Shown here piece by piece: positions 15,397-23,712 of a stretch of 64,000 nt of DNA. The translations under genes and the position numbers were made by a program. The first letter of the stretch is position 1, and each line of letters begins with the position of its first letter. The stretch covers positions 5,146,001 to 5,210,000 of the forward strand of contig OZ271832.1 in NCBI GenBank assembly GCA_965601475.1, in the 5' to 3' direction. A model generated the notes under the pieces. It had not been told where the DNA came from. It made no database searches and was given only the letters and a program-made list of their open reading frames with translations. This DNA comes from JAWPMT01 sp965601475 (lineage in GTDB: Bacteria; Bacteroidota; Bacteroidia; Cytophagales; Cyclobacteriaceae).

Positions 15397-15864
15397 CTAT
15401 TCTTTGCTTTTCAATTTTTCCCAGTTGCTATTGGCCTTGGCCACCAGCCGCTCGTGGTCTTTTTCGCCCAACCACAACTGCTTGGCGTCCAACTCCAGAT
15501 TGTTCAAATAGAGAAAGTACTTGCCATCCTTCGTGATGAACTTATTAGGGTCCGGACGGAATTTTGCGCCAGCATAGATCCCGAAAGCGCAGTAGCCGCC
15601 GTACTGAGGCAGATATTTTTCCGGTTCTTTGTCGAACGCCTTCTTCTGCTTTTCAGAAGTGAAGTAGTAGTTCACCTGATTGTGTGTGGACTTATATTGC
15701 TTCAACCCCCTTTGAGCCAATCCGAGGTCCAGGTAGGAGACTGGGCTGTAGCCCTGTAAGGCAATGCTACTGTCATCTATGTTATGAGCCTTCTTATCCT
15801 GTGACCAAGCCCCTTGCAAGGTCAACAGAAGCACGCCGAAGAGTAGTGTTCTTTGCACATTCAT
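15397..15864 (-). CDS. Exported YHS-domain protein
   Basis: A 155-residue protein with a signal peptide (MNVQRTLLFGVLLLTLQGAW, cut near SQ). A YHS-type domain covers about residues 30-110: 'ALQGYSPVSYLD', 'YYFTSEKQKKAFDKEPEKYL' and 'PQYGGYCAFG'. The Cys of the last motif is typical of YHS proteins, which are thought to bind metal. The frame continues upstream to 15945, but that would overlap the NTF2-like gene and bury the signal peptide, so the ATG at 15864 is chosen. It is only 7 bases after that gene, probably the same transcript. Confidence 0.82.
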   Translation of the reverse strand: MNVQRTLLFGVLLLTLQGAWSQDKKAHNIDDSSIALQGYSPVSYLDLGLAQRGLKQYKSTHNQVNYYFTSEKQKKAFDKEPEKYLPQYGGYCAFGIYAGAKFRPDPNKFITKDGKYFLYLNNLELDAKQLWLGEKDHERLVAKANSNWEKLKSKE

Positions 15865-15871
15865 GGTCCTG

Positions 15872-16228
15872 TTAGTTTGAAGCGTTGAAATACTCTTCTT
15901 GAATGACGTTGCCTTCTTCATTCCAAAGCCTCCGTATGATCTCATGCCAGTAGACTTGGCTACCGTCTTTCATGTCAAAGTCAAAGGTGAATTCCGAAGC
16001 TGAAACCATACCATCGACGAGGGTGTAGTGATGCGTAATGCCATTTACCTTGGCGATTGCATTGAGGAAATCCTCCATTTTGCTAACCATGGCTGCTTTG
16101 TTACCAGTCTTTACGTTCCCGTAGTCCGAAGTTGCTGCATCGTCTGCGAAGTGGGTCTTTACGGCGTTAACGATGTCCCCTTGGGACACCATTTCATCCA
16201 TTTTTTGTACTAGAGATTTTAGATCCAT
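15872..16228 (-). CDS. NTF2/SnoaL-like small protein
   Basis: A 118-residue soluble protein, NTF2-like: helix 'LKSLVQKMDEMVSQGDIVNA', then 'THFADDAATSDYG', a beta-hairpin with 'ITHHYTLVDGMVSASEF' and the closing strand 'VIQEEYFNASN'. It is unrelated in detail to the 14319-14693 protein, though of the same fold. It lies 57 bases after the AraC-type regulator and 7 before the YHS gene, all on the minus strand, so the regulator, this protein and the YHS protein may form a unit. Confidence 0.8.
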   Translation of the reverse strand: MDLKSLVQKMDEMVSQGDIVNAVKTHFADDAATSDYGNVKTGNKAAMVSKMEDFLNAIAKVNGITHHYTLVDGMVSASEFTFDFDMKDGSQVYWHEIIRRLWNEEGNVIQEEYFNASN

Positions 16229-16285
16229 CGTTTGTAACTATTGAGCACAATGCTCGGTATCCGCACGACTAAGGCGACTACAGAT

Positions 16286-17314
16286 TCAGTACTGTCTGTT
16301 GTATAGCTCAATAAAACGCGAGGGTGTTTTGCCCGTCTCGTTTTTGAAGAAAGCCGTGAAATGATTAGGCTCTTTGAATTGCAGACGCGAGGCCACTTCT
16401 TTGATCATCATGCCTTGACGCAGGTAGGACTTGGCTGTAAGGAGCAGCTCTTGCTTCATCAATTTGAAGAAGCTCAGGTCGCTAGATTGTTTCACCTTCC
16501 GGTGAAGGGAGTTTGAGGAGATTTTTAGTTTTTGGGCGTAGAACGCCGGGTCTCTGTTTACCAGATGATATTTGATGATCAGCTCCTGCAGGTCTTCCAT
16601 GAATTGACGGGGGTGAGGATATTCAATGGAATTTCGGAACGACTGCGGAGTGACCTGTACCCGACGTTTGAAATAATGAACGAAATGCGACGGGTCGTAA
16701 AACCCATGGTCGTAAGCGATTTCTTTCACGCTCTTTTCGGAAAATGCAAGATCCCTTTGACAACGTAGTATTCTGCGTCGTTGCGCCAGTTCGGGTATGG
16801 AAACACCCACCTTTTGAAGGAAAAGCGCTGTAATTCGAGCGTCGGCCAGGGCTTTGGTCGTGTCTCCGGTAGGATCTCTGTCGATTAATTCCTTAGTATC
16901 GAACAATATTTCCTTTTGGTCAGGCGTGACTTTGAAGGGATTTTGATGGACCCATTGCGTTGCTGAGTAATCCAGAAGTCCCTGATTGGACTTGTCGATC
17001 CAATCTACGGATTTGAAATAGTCAATCGTACCCAGATTCACAATATGCTTAAACAGGACTCTGTAAGATCTGTCTTCAGCCACACCTGCATCTGATAGCG
17101 GCACCTTGATCACCTCGAAGGTATCGTTCGGAAATCGAATGTACTGATCGCGATCGATGAATATCAGTTTCAGATCCCAGTTGGCATAGTGCCGGAAATC
17201 AACCTCAATGGAACCGCTTCCCCTTTGAATGAAATAGAGTGTGGGCAGCTTATGTACGTAATACATATCCGGTCGTGGCCGGAAGGTGCTTTCGTGAGAA
17301 TTCGATACTACCAT
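16286..17314 (-). CDS. AraC-type regulator with two HTH units in tandem
   Basis: A 342-residue cytoplasmic regulator. The N-terminal part (about 1-150) looks like a sensor region with 'YFIQRGSGSIEVDFR'. Residues about 165-230 carry the second half of an AraC domain ('SEKSVKEIAYDHGFYDPSHF', then 'VHYFKRRVQVTPQSFRNS'). Residues about 245-340 form a further, complete AraC domain ending 'MIKEVASRLQFKEPNHFTAF' and 'FKNETGKTPSRF'. Both have the AraC signature around the second recognition helix. Two such modules in one chain are unusual. It probably controls the NTF2-like and YHS genes downstream. Confidence 0.87.
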   Translation of the reverse strand: MVVSNSHESTFRPRPDMYYVHKLPTLYFIQRGSGSIEVDFRHYANWDLKLIFIDRDQYIRFPNDTFEVIKVPLSDAGVAEDRSYRVLFKHIVNLGTIDYFKSVDWIDKSNQGLLDYSATQWVHQNPFKVTPDQKEILFDTKELIDRDPTGDTTKALADARITALFLQKVGVSIPELAQRRRILRCQRDLAFSEKSVKEIAYDHGFYDPSHFVHYFKRRVQVTPQSFRNSIEYPHPRQFMEDLQELIIKYHLVNRDPAFYAQKLKISSNSLHRKVKQSSDLSFFKLMKQELLLTAKSYLRQGMMIKEVASRLQFKEPNHFTAFFKNETGKTPSRFIELYNRQY

Positions 17315-17416
17315 GGCTCAAAGCGCAAGGATGGTGGCATTCTTAGGAAATTCAACTACAAAAAAAGGTGAATATATTGTAGATGTCGCGAGCACGGCCT
17401 AGGTTTTGCCTAGGTG

Positions 17417-18715
17417 TTAGTCACATGTTGGCCGGTAGGGTATGTCAAGTCCGACGAATTCCTCCCACTCATCCTGCGACATGCCTCTGGTCATCATTTC
17501 ACAGATCCTTTGGGCCAAAGGATCAGGAGAGGTGGGCCATATGCGGATGTATTCGTCTTTGCAGCCAGTAATCACGCGATTGCCAGAAGGGTCAAAGCTA
17601 CCGGTCATCACCCAGTCGTCGTGATCGTCCATGATCGTTGGTAGTTTCCGGGAGTCGTCCAGATCCCAGAGCCTGGCGGTTCTGTCGCGACTGGTGGTGA
17701 GTAGGAGTTGGTTGTTCGGGCTGAACTGAATATCGGTGATGGCACTCTGATGTCCTGAGATTACACGTTCCAATCTTTCTTGTTCAATATTCCAGAGAAT
17801 GGCATCACCACGTTCCCTGCCAATGGCTAGTACGGTCCCATCCGGGCTGATATCAAGGCAATTGATGGCGTGGTGCCCCAAATCGTAGCCAAAGTATGAT
17901 TGCTCCTCCCATTGCTCCAGATTACCTTGCTGTGTGCCGGCGAAGAAAGTTCTTGTGTCCTCTTGAACTTCCAGAGCCATTACGGTGCCTTCCGACTGAC
18001 CAACTTCAATCGTTCTTGTCTGGAAGCCTTTTACCTTCAATTGACCATCTCGCGTGGCAATCAAGTACTCCTGGGTGGCAGGAAGGAATACTGCAGTCTG
18101 TACGGGTTCCGGATCATCCAAAGTCAGAATCTCATTATCCGGTGAGTTTTCCAGCGCTACAAGACTGACGCCAGAATGCAAAGAAACCACTAAGAGCCAC
18201 TGACCATCAAACGAGATGTCGACGGATCTGATAATCTTGTCGGAAGTGTATACAGTCTGAGGTAATTCCTGTGCATTGTTCAGGTTCCATTTCAATACTT
18301 CGCCATCTGAAGATGAGGAATAGTAGTAATTGGGATTCGTTCCAAATGCTATTGAGGTGACCATTTCGGTGTGACCACCTACCTGATTGTAGGCCAACAT
18401 ACGGGCTGAATCATAGTCCAGGTATTTGTTGGCATAGTGCAGTGCGTTATAGACGTTGAGATGCGACACGTAGGGTTCTGTGTCTCGATCCCTCCAGAAG
18501 TCATAGGCTTGCTTGGCTATCAATGCCTTGAGTTCACCCAAATATGACGGCATCACAAGGGACCGCTGTGCCATGGACATGACCAACTCTGTAGTCCGCA
18601 AGGTGGAAAGCTCGCTTTTCAATGACTCAATATCATTTCCAGGCTTGCGTTCCTGTGCCAAAACAGAACTTGCAAGGAATATGCAGAAGCCAACAATATG
18701 GAATGACCTTACCAT
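17417..18715 (-). CDS. Exported WD40 beta-propeller protein
   Basis: A protein of about 432 residues. A signal peptide (VRSFHIVGFCIFLASSVLAQ) is best placed by the internal Met near 18715; the frame opens at 18742. A helical N-terminal part (30-130) precedes about seven WD40 blades: 'GHTEMVTSIAFG', 'IRSVDISFDGQWLLV', 'INCLDISPDGTVLAIG', 'GHQSAITDIQFSPNNQLLLT', 'RTARLWDL' and 'WVMTGSFDPSGNRVITG'. The tail 'DPLAQRICEMMTRGMSQDEW' is seen in Bacteroidota WD40 proteins with N-terminal signalling domains; here that domain is absent. A protein-binding scaffold outside the cytoplasm is likely. Confidence 0.85.
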   Translation of the reverse strand: MVRSFHIVGFCIFLASSVLAQERKPGNDIESLKSELSTLRTTELVMSMAQRSLVMPSYLGELKALIAKQAYDFWRDRDTEPYVSHLNVYNALHYANKYLDYDSARMLAYNQVGGHTEMVTSIAFGTNPNYYYSSSSDGEVLKWNLNNAQELPQTVYTSDKIIRSVDISFDGQWLLVVSLHSGVSLVALENSPDNEILTLDDPEPVQTAVFLPATQEYLIATRDGQLKVKGFQTRTIEVGQSEGTVMALEVQEDTRTFFAGTQQGNLEQWEEQSYFGYDLGHHAINCLDISPDGTVLAIGRERGDAILWNIEQERLERVISGHQSAITDIQFSPNNQLLLTTSRDRTARLWDLDDSRKLPTIMDDHDDWVMTGSFDPSGNRVITGCKDEYIRIWPTSPDPLAQRICEMMTRGMSQDEWEEFVGLDIPYRPTCD

Positions 18716-18806
18716 CAATGATAAAGTTAGGGGGAAATGCATTTTGGTCTGGTGCTATGACCTTCGAGGCATTATTAATTTCGGATAGCGTCTTCCGGGT
18801 CAGGTA

Positions 18807-19670
18807 TCAGGTAAGACCCATTTCCTTTTCTCCCTTTCGAATGATTTTCTTTGCCTCTTTGCCTCGGATACTCCCCAGTTTTTGATCCAGCCATACGATT
18901 GCTCCCGTAGGACAGCGTTCAATGGCTTGCCGATCCTGGACCCCAGCGGAATAATGCACCTTCGGCAGATTGTTCTCCATGGTGATCGCTTTCGGGGCAT
19001 CCATGGCACATTTGCCACAAGCTGTGCAGCCCACCTCGCAGTCTTCCAGTACCTCGTCACCGGCATCAAGGCTTTTGCAGGCTACCCACAGTTGGTGACT
19101 CAAAGGCTCCAGCGTGAACAGGTCCTTGGGGCATATCTCCACGCAGTCGCCACAAGCCGTGCACTTATCTGCATCTACCACCGGGAGTCCATGTGAATCC
19201 ATGTGGAGCGCGTCGAAGTCGCAGACTTGCTCGCAGTCCCCAAAACCCAAACAGCCCCAGAAGCACCCTTTGCCGCCACCTGAGACCAGCGATGCGGCAC
19301 GACAGGTTTGCAAGCCTTCATATTTAGCTCGATTGATGGCCACATTGGAACCGCCGGCGCAAGCCAATCGCGCAACACGTTTTTCCTCGGCACCCAAATC
19401 TACACCAAGGTAATTGGCAATTTTTTCGTGGTCTTCACCGGACCCCACGGTGCATTTCCCTGGCAAAACATCACCCTTGACCAATGCCTGTGCAAATGGT
19501 CGACATCCCGGATAGCCGCAAGCACCACAGTTGGCATGGGGCAGCATGTCTTCCACTTGATCGATACGAGGGTCTTCCCACACATAGAGCCTTTTGTTAG
19601 CAAGAATCAACATGCCTGCAAGTAGGAGGGTAAGACCTCCGAGGGCCGCTATGGAGACCAGTATCGTCAT
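18807..19670 (-). CDS. rnfB: Rnf complex subunit B (Fe-S ferredoxin-like)
   Basis: A 287-residue protein with one N-terminal membrane helix (about 3-24) and the RnfB-type [4Fe-4S] motif 'NCGACGYPGCRPFAQAL' near residue 48. Ferredoxin cluster motifs follow: 'CFWGCLGFGDCEQVC', 'CTACGDCVEICP' and 'CTACGKCAMDAP'. RnfB takes electrons from ferredoxin at the cytoplasmic face and passes them through the Rnf complex. Here it is the last gene of the rnf row rather than next to rnfC or rnfA, 3 bases after the FNR-like gene. The C-terminus is basic (EAKKIIRKGEK). Confidence 0.93.
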   Translation of the reverse strand: MTILVSIAALGGLTLLLAGMLILANKRLYVWEDPRIDQVEDMLPHANCGACGYPGCRPFAQALVKGDVLPGKCTVGSGEDHEKIANYLGVDLGAEEKRVARLACAGGSNVAINRAKYEGLQTCRAASLVSGGGKGCFWGCLGFGDCEQVCDFDALHMDSHGLPVVDADKCTACGDCVEICPKDLFTLEPLSHQLWVACKSLDAGDEVLEDCEVGCTACGKCAMDAPKAITMENNLPKVHYSAGVQDRQAIERCPTGAIVWLDQKLGSIRGKEAKKIIRKGEKEMGLT

Positions 19671-19673
19671 GCT

Positions 19674-20531
19674 CTAGTATATGATTTCAGCCCATTTTTT
19701 CCCGGCAATCAACTCAGCCTTCCTTGTTTTCCAGGCGGATTCGGAGCCCATGATGTTCGAAAAAGCTCTGTCGAGTTTCTCCCGGACGCCTTCATAACCA
19801 GCAACGTATACCCGCGTATTCACCTCATTGAGCAGTTTCAATATCTCGTCTGCACGTCCTTCGATAACCTCGCTCAGCGCGATGGGGTCATGCATGTGGG
19901 GTCGGGGACTCAAAGCGTGAAAAGCTTCAAAGGTTTTCTTGTCATAGTAATTGGTAAGATCGCCATCTTCGTCATTGAGGTAGAGCAACTCCAATCCACT
20001 CTTGGCGCCATAAAACAGTCGGATCTTACCTTCCCAGCCTTTCACATTCTGGTAGATGTGCTTGACGAAGGCCCGAAAAGGGGCTATGCCTGTGCCCATG
20101 CCTACGAGGATCAGGTTGGTCGTTACGTCCTCCGGGATTTCAAAGGGCAGATCAAAGGGCCCTGTAATGGTGATCTTGTCACCTACTTTGCGGTCGCATA
20201 GATAGTTAGAAGCGACGCCATCATATTTCTCCCCACTGAATTGGTCAATGTAGGCACATCGCTTCACAAGCATCGTCAGCTGAGGTTTTGTGCCTGCAAC
20301 TTCCGGAAGGTCGGCCACACTGTAGAGGCGATGATGGAAGGTGTTACCAAAGTCGCTGTCTGCTTTGATGAGCACGCCGAAACTTTTGTCCACTTCACAT
20401 TGAAAGCTGGGATCGTTTACTTCGAGAACGATTTCTCTTATTTCCTCCACCTCAGGAGGGGTAAGCAAGCGAGAAGCCGTGATCTTGGCTTCATACTGTT
20501 GCTCGGTACTAAAATCTGCTAACTGTGCCAT
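19674..20531 (-). CDS. Ferredoxin-NADP reductase-like flavoprotein
   Basis: A 285-residue enzyme. Residues about 15-130 form the FAD domain with the flavin-binding 'HHRLYSVADL'. The NAD(P) domain starts with 'ILVGMGTGIAPFRAFVKHI' near 145 and ends with 'VYVAGYEGVREKLDRAF'. The pattern resembles plant-type ferredoxin-NADP reductases, which exchange electrons between ferredoxin and NADP. The aromatic C-terminal Tyr (AEIIY) fits that family. It lies inside the rnf operon between the Cys-rich microprotein and rnfB, so it probably links the same ferredoxin pool to NAD(P)H. It is not a standard Rnf subunit. Confidence 0.88.
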   Translation of the reverse strand: MAQLADFSTEQQYEAKITASRLLTPPEVEEIREIVLEVNDPSFQCEVDKSFGVLIKADSDFGNTFHHRLYSVADLPEVAGTKPQLTMLVKRCAYIDQFSGEKYDGVASNYLCDRKVGDKITITGPFDLPFEIPEDVTTNLILVGMGTGIAPFRAFVKHIYQNVKGWEGKIRLFYGAKSGLELLYLNDEDGDLTNYYDKKTFEAFHALSPRPHMHDPIALSEVIEGRADEILKLLNEVNTRVYVAGYEGVREKLDRAFSNIMGSESAWKTRKAELIAGKKWAEIIY

Positions 20532-20599
20532 GACTGTGATGTCTTATTGTGTAGTGTTTTTTGTTTACTCCTATGTCTTTCCTCATGTGCCTCATCTGC

Positions 20600-20794
20600 T
20601 CAAGCTGTCCGATTTTTGAGTTTGCAACTTCCCATACAGCCACAACTCCCACAGCTGCTCCTTCCTGCCAATGCATCTTCATCCTCCATTTGGTCGGCAA
20701 ATAGGTGGGACCATTGTTTTTGCACAATGACCCATCCAATCATGATGCCCACTACTACTCCTATTCCTGTGAGATACGATCCAATCATTTTCAA
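20600..20794 (-). CDS. Cys-rich membrane microprotein in rnf operon (NqrM-like?)
   Basis: A 64-residue protein with one membrane helix (about 5-25) and a C-terminal cluster of four Cys (Cys-48, 51, 53 and 57). Its start overlaps the end of rnfA by 4 bases (ATGA), so it is a real, coupled gene. The layout, helix then clustered Cys, resembles NqrM (DUF539), which helps insert iron between the NqrD and NqrE subunits that match RnfA and RnfE. It also resembles FeoB-associated Cys-rich proteins. Placement directly after rnfA makes the maturation role more likely. Family membership is my inference. Confidence 0.72.
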   Translation of the reverse strand: MKMIGSYLTGIGVVVGIMIGWVIVQKQWSHLFADQMEDEDALAGRSSCGSCGCMGSCKLKNRTA

Positions 20795-21372
20795 CCTCCC
20801 AATCCCGAAAATCCCATAAATACAAGTGACAGTATCCCTGCGACGAGCAACGTGAGTACCGTGCCCTTGGCGGGTTTTGGTACTTCTGCAAATTCCAGTT
20901 GTTCTCTGATGCCCGCAATGAGCACCAAAGCCAATGTGAAACCAATACCAGCTCCCAAAGCATAGGTTATGCTTTGGAGAAATCCGTATCCCTTGTTGGT
21001 CTGAAATAGCGCCACACCCAAAATGGCGCAGTTGGTAGTGATCAGCGGTAGAAAAATCCCCAGTGCATTGAACAAGGCAGGACTCATTTTCTTGATGAAC
21101 ATTTCAACGAGCTGCACGGTCGATGCAATCACCACGATGTAGCTGATCAACTGTAGAAATGGGGCATTGATGACCACCAGCAATGTATGAATGCCATAGG
21201 CACACATGGAGCTGATTAGCATGACAAAAGTGACCGCTGCCCCCATCTTGGTTCCGGTTTCCAATTTGCCGGAGACTCCCAAAAAAGGACATATTCCCAG
21301 GAAATACGCAAGTACGAAATTGTTGACGAGGCTTGCACCTACAAATATGGACCAATAGGATTCGGTGTTCAT
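20791..21372 (-). CDS. rnfA: Rnf complex subunit A
   Basis: A protein of about 193 residues with six membrane helices. The start at 21372 gives the usual 'NTESYWSIFVGASLVNNFVL' beginning and a 4-base overlap with rnfE; the frame extends to 21417 but would run deep into rnfE. Signature segments are 'FLGICPFLGVSGK' near residue 25 and 'TNCAILGVALF' near 115, each with the Cys that ligates the membrane iron centre shared by RnfA and RnfE. Its role is transfer of electrons across the membrane, coupled to ion pumping. Confidence 0.94.
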   Translation of the reverse strand: MNTESYWSIFVGASLVNNFVLAYFLGICPFLGVSGKLETGTKMGAAVTFVMLISSMCAYGIHTLLVVINAPFLQLISYIVVIASTVQLVEMFIKKMSPALFNALGIFLPLITTNCAILGVALFQTNKGYGFLQSITYALGAGIGFTLALVLIAGIREQLEFAEVPKPAKGTVLTLLVAGILSLVFMGFSGLGG

Positions 21373-22016
21373 GTGGCGGTCCTCCTTTCTCTTATGATGT
21401 TGAAGATCAGTAGCCAAAGTGCCAGTGTGAAGAATCCACCGGCGGGTAAGATCATCACTACCCAGCGCTCAAATTGGTCCGGAAAGAGGGTCACATCGAA
21501 TAGTGTTCCATTCCCCAGGATTTCCCGAATGGCCCCCAGGCAGAGTAAGGCAAAGACAAAACCGAAACCCATGCCTAGCGCATCCAGGATTGATTTGCCC
21601 AAACTGTTCTTCGAAGCAAAGGCTTCTGCGCGACTGAGGATTAGGCAGTTGACCACGATCAAGGAGATAAAGGCTCCAAGGCTTTTGTGAAGTTCTACGC
21701 TGATGGCCTGGATGGCATAGTCGGTGATCGTGACAAACGTGGCAATGATGAGGATATAAGTCGCAATCCGCACCTGCTTGGGGATAAACTGCTTCAGGAG
21801 GGACACCAGAACATTCGACATGAGTAAGACGAAGGTTGTGGCCAGCCCCATGGCCAGGGCATTGAGTGCGGTGTTCGATACCGCCAAAACCGGGCACATA
21901 CCCAGCACCTGGACAAAGACCGGATTGTCTTTCCACAAGCCCTTGATGAACTCGTTGGTGGAGGGGCCTTCTTCGAGTTTTTGCCAGAAACCGGCTTTGT
22001 CTTTTGTTACACTCAC
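21369..22016 (-). CDS. rnfE: Rnf complex subunit E
   Basis: A 215-residue protein with about six membrane helices, paralogous to RnfA. Key segments are 'FVQVLGMCPVLAVSNTALN' near residue 35 and 'FISLIVVNCLILSRAEAFA' near 110; both Cys are the expected iron ligands. 'GNGTLFDVTLF' near 170 is typical of RnfE/NqrD. It overlaps both neighbours by 4 bases. Confidence 0.94.
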   Translation of the reverse strand: MSVTKDKAGFWQKLEEGPSTNEFIKGLWKDNPVFVQVLGMCPVLAVSNTALNALAMGLATTFVLLMSNVLVSLLKQFIPKQVRIATYILIIATFVTITDYAIQAISVELHKSLGAFISLIVVNCLILSRAEAFASKNSLGKSILDALGMGFGFVFALLCLGAIREILGNGTLFDVTLFPDQFERWVVMILPAGGFFTLALWLLIFNIIRERRTAT

Positions 22017-22696
22017 GGTTCGGTCTTTTCTAAGTCTGACAAATACTGCTGGATACGGGGCATCCAGATTTGGGCACTTTCATTGAGGATATCACCAATG
22101 GCCCTAGAGGAGATCGTGGCGCCGGTAATCCCATCTACTTCCCAGGCCTGAGTCTTTTGGCCTTGTTTTACCGTAACGACCTCATTGATTAGTGTGGACT
22201 CAGCCGAAAGGCGCACATCCAGCGCCTTGAAATTGGCCAGGAAATGTTCCGCTTTTTCAATCTTGTCGCCTAGCCCTGGGGTTTCCTTGCTTTCCAGGAC
22301 ATGAAAGCCAACAATCACCTCGCGCTCCGGATCGTAGCCATAGAGGATGCGGATAACGTCAGCATAGCCTTGGCCACTGGCTTCAATGGCGACACCTGAA
22401 AGCCCACCTTGCGCATCGTAGGCGGCGTATACCTTAACACCTTCCTGGCCGGAGGACTGGGGCGAGAAGCCATCCCCATGAAAAACGAAGGTCTCGGCAG
22501 TAGAGGTGTTGGGTACCACCTTGAATATGGCTTTCTGAAGTGCTTCTTCCCTCAATCGCTGAATACGCGGAAGTGTGGACTGATAGCTAGTCACTATAAG
22601 CAGGGCGCAAGCCACCCCTATACCCACCATGGCCTTCAACATCTTGTTGCTACTGTAGCTTGGCGCTTTGGTCTTTTGAGTATTTGCTTCCATCAT
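22013..22696 (-). CDS. rnfG: Rnf complex subunit G (FMN-bearing)
   Basis: A 227-residue protein with one N-terminal membrane helix (about 22-42) and a periplasmic FMN-binding domain. The covalent FMN attachment motif is seen in 'DGITGATISSRA' near residue 193, with Thr as acceptor. 'ESKETPGLGDKIEK' near 135 is also standard. FMN is attached by ApbE, whose gene is not in this window. It overlaps rnfD and rnfE by 4 bases each. Confidence 0.94.
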   Translation of the reverse strand: MMEANTQKTKAPSYSSNKMLKAMVGIGVACALLIVTSYQSTLPRIQRLREEALQKAIFKVVPNTSTAETFVFHGDGFSPQSSGQEGVKVYAAYDAQGGLSGVAIEASGQGYADVIRILYGYDPEREVIVGFHVLESKETPGLGDKIEKAEHFLANFKALDVRLSAESTLINEVVTVKQGQKTQAWEVDGITGATISSRAIGDILNESAQIWMPRIQQYLSDLEKTEP

Positions 22697-23712
22697 TTCC
22701 TATTCCTATTGGTGCCATAGACACGTGGTTGCACGACTTTATCAATAAGCGGTGTAATGGCGTTTCCAAAAAGTATGGCGTACATCACACCTTCGGGTAA
22801 CCCGCCCCAAATGCGGATCACAACGACCAGCAGACCGATCAATGATCCGTAGATCCAGATGCCAGTGGAGGTCATCGGTGACCCTACCATATCGCTGGCC
22901 ATGAACACCGCACCTAACATCAAACCCCCTGAGAACAACATAAACATGGGTGAGGGGTACGTCTCCGGATTGATGAGGTAAAGGATGCCCGACAAAGTGA
23001 ACACCGTTCCCAGGACAGCAATAGGGATACGCCAGTTCATCATGTTTCGAATGACCAGGTAAACCCCTCCAAGCAGAATGAGTAATCCGCAGGTTTCACC
23101 AGCAGAGCCACTGATCAGTCCAAGGGCCAGGTCACTGCTGCTGGTATGGAGACCTTCAAATTTCCAGGCCGCCAAAGGTGTGGCTCCCGTCATGGCATCT
23201 ACGTTCTTAGTAGGGCTCATGAAGGGCAGGGCCAGCACAGACTGGGATATTTCATTGAAACGGTTGCTGAGAAAAGCGGGGTGCCAGGTGGTGATCGCTA
23301 CCGGAAACGCGGCCTGAAGAAATGCGCGACCTACCAACGCTGGATTGAAGGCGTTGTAGCCCAATCCTCCAAAAGCAAATTTGCCCAGGGCAACAGCGAT
23401 CACGCCTCCCATGAAGGTCATCCAAAGTGGAAATGAGGGTGGTAGCGTAAGGCCCAGGAGTAAACCGGTGATGACAGAGGACCAATCAGAAATGGTACTT
23501 TCTTTTCCGGACCATAGACACAGCACATGTTCTGTAACCAGGCAGGACAATGTGGCTGTGATCAGCACCAACATGGCATTGATGCCGAAAGCATAAACCG
23601 AGAATAGTGCCACAGGTAGAAGGGCGATCACCACATTTTGCATGATGGTCTCCGCGCCTAGATTCTTAGAGATGTGCGGGGAACTGCTGATATGTAGCGT
23701 CTTAGCTTGCAT
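22693..23712 (-). CDS. rnfD: Rnf complex subunit D (FMN-bearing)
   Basis: A 339-residue membrane protein with about nine helices. It has the N-terminal 'SSPHISKNLGAETIMQNV', the family core 'GGLGYNAFNPALVGRAFLQA' near residue 118 and the FMN-attachment motif 'DAMTGATPLAAW' near 175 with Thr as acceptor. 'GLPEGVMYAILFGNAITPLI' near 305 is typical. It overlaps rnfC by 11 bases. Confidence 0.95.
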   Translation of the reverse strand: MQAKTLHISSSPHISKNLGAETIMQNVVIALLPVALFSVYAFGINAMLVLITATLSCLVTEHVLCLWSGKESTISDWSSVITGLLLGLTLPPSFPLWMTFMGGVIAVALGKFAFGGLGYNAFNPALVGRAFLQAAFPVAITTWHPAFLSNRFNEISQSVLALPFMSPTKNVDAMTGATPLAAWKFEGLHTSSSDLALGLISGSAGETCGLLILLGGVYLVIRNMMNWRIPIAVLGTVFTLSGILYLINPETYPSPMFMLFSGGLMLGAVFMASDMVGSPMTSTGIWIYGSLIGLLVVVIRIWGGLPEGVMYAILFGNAITPLIDKVVQPRVYGTNRNRK

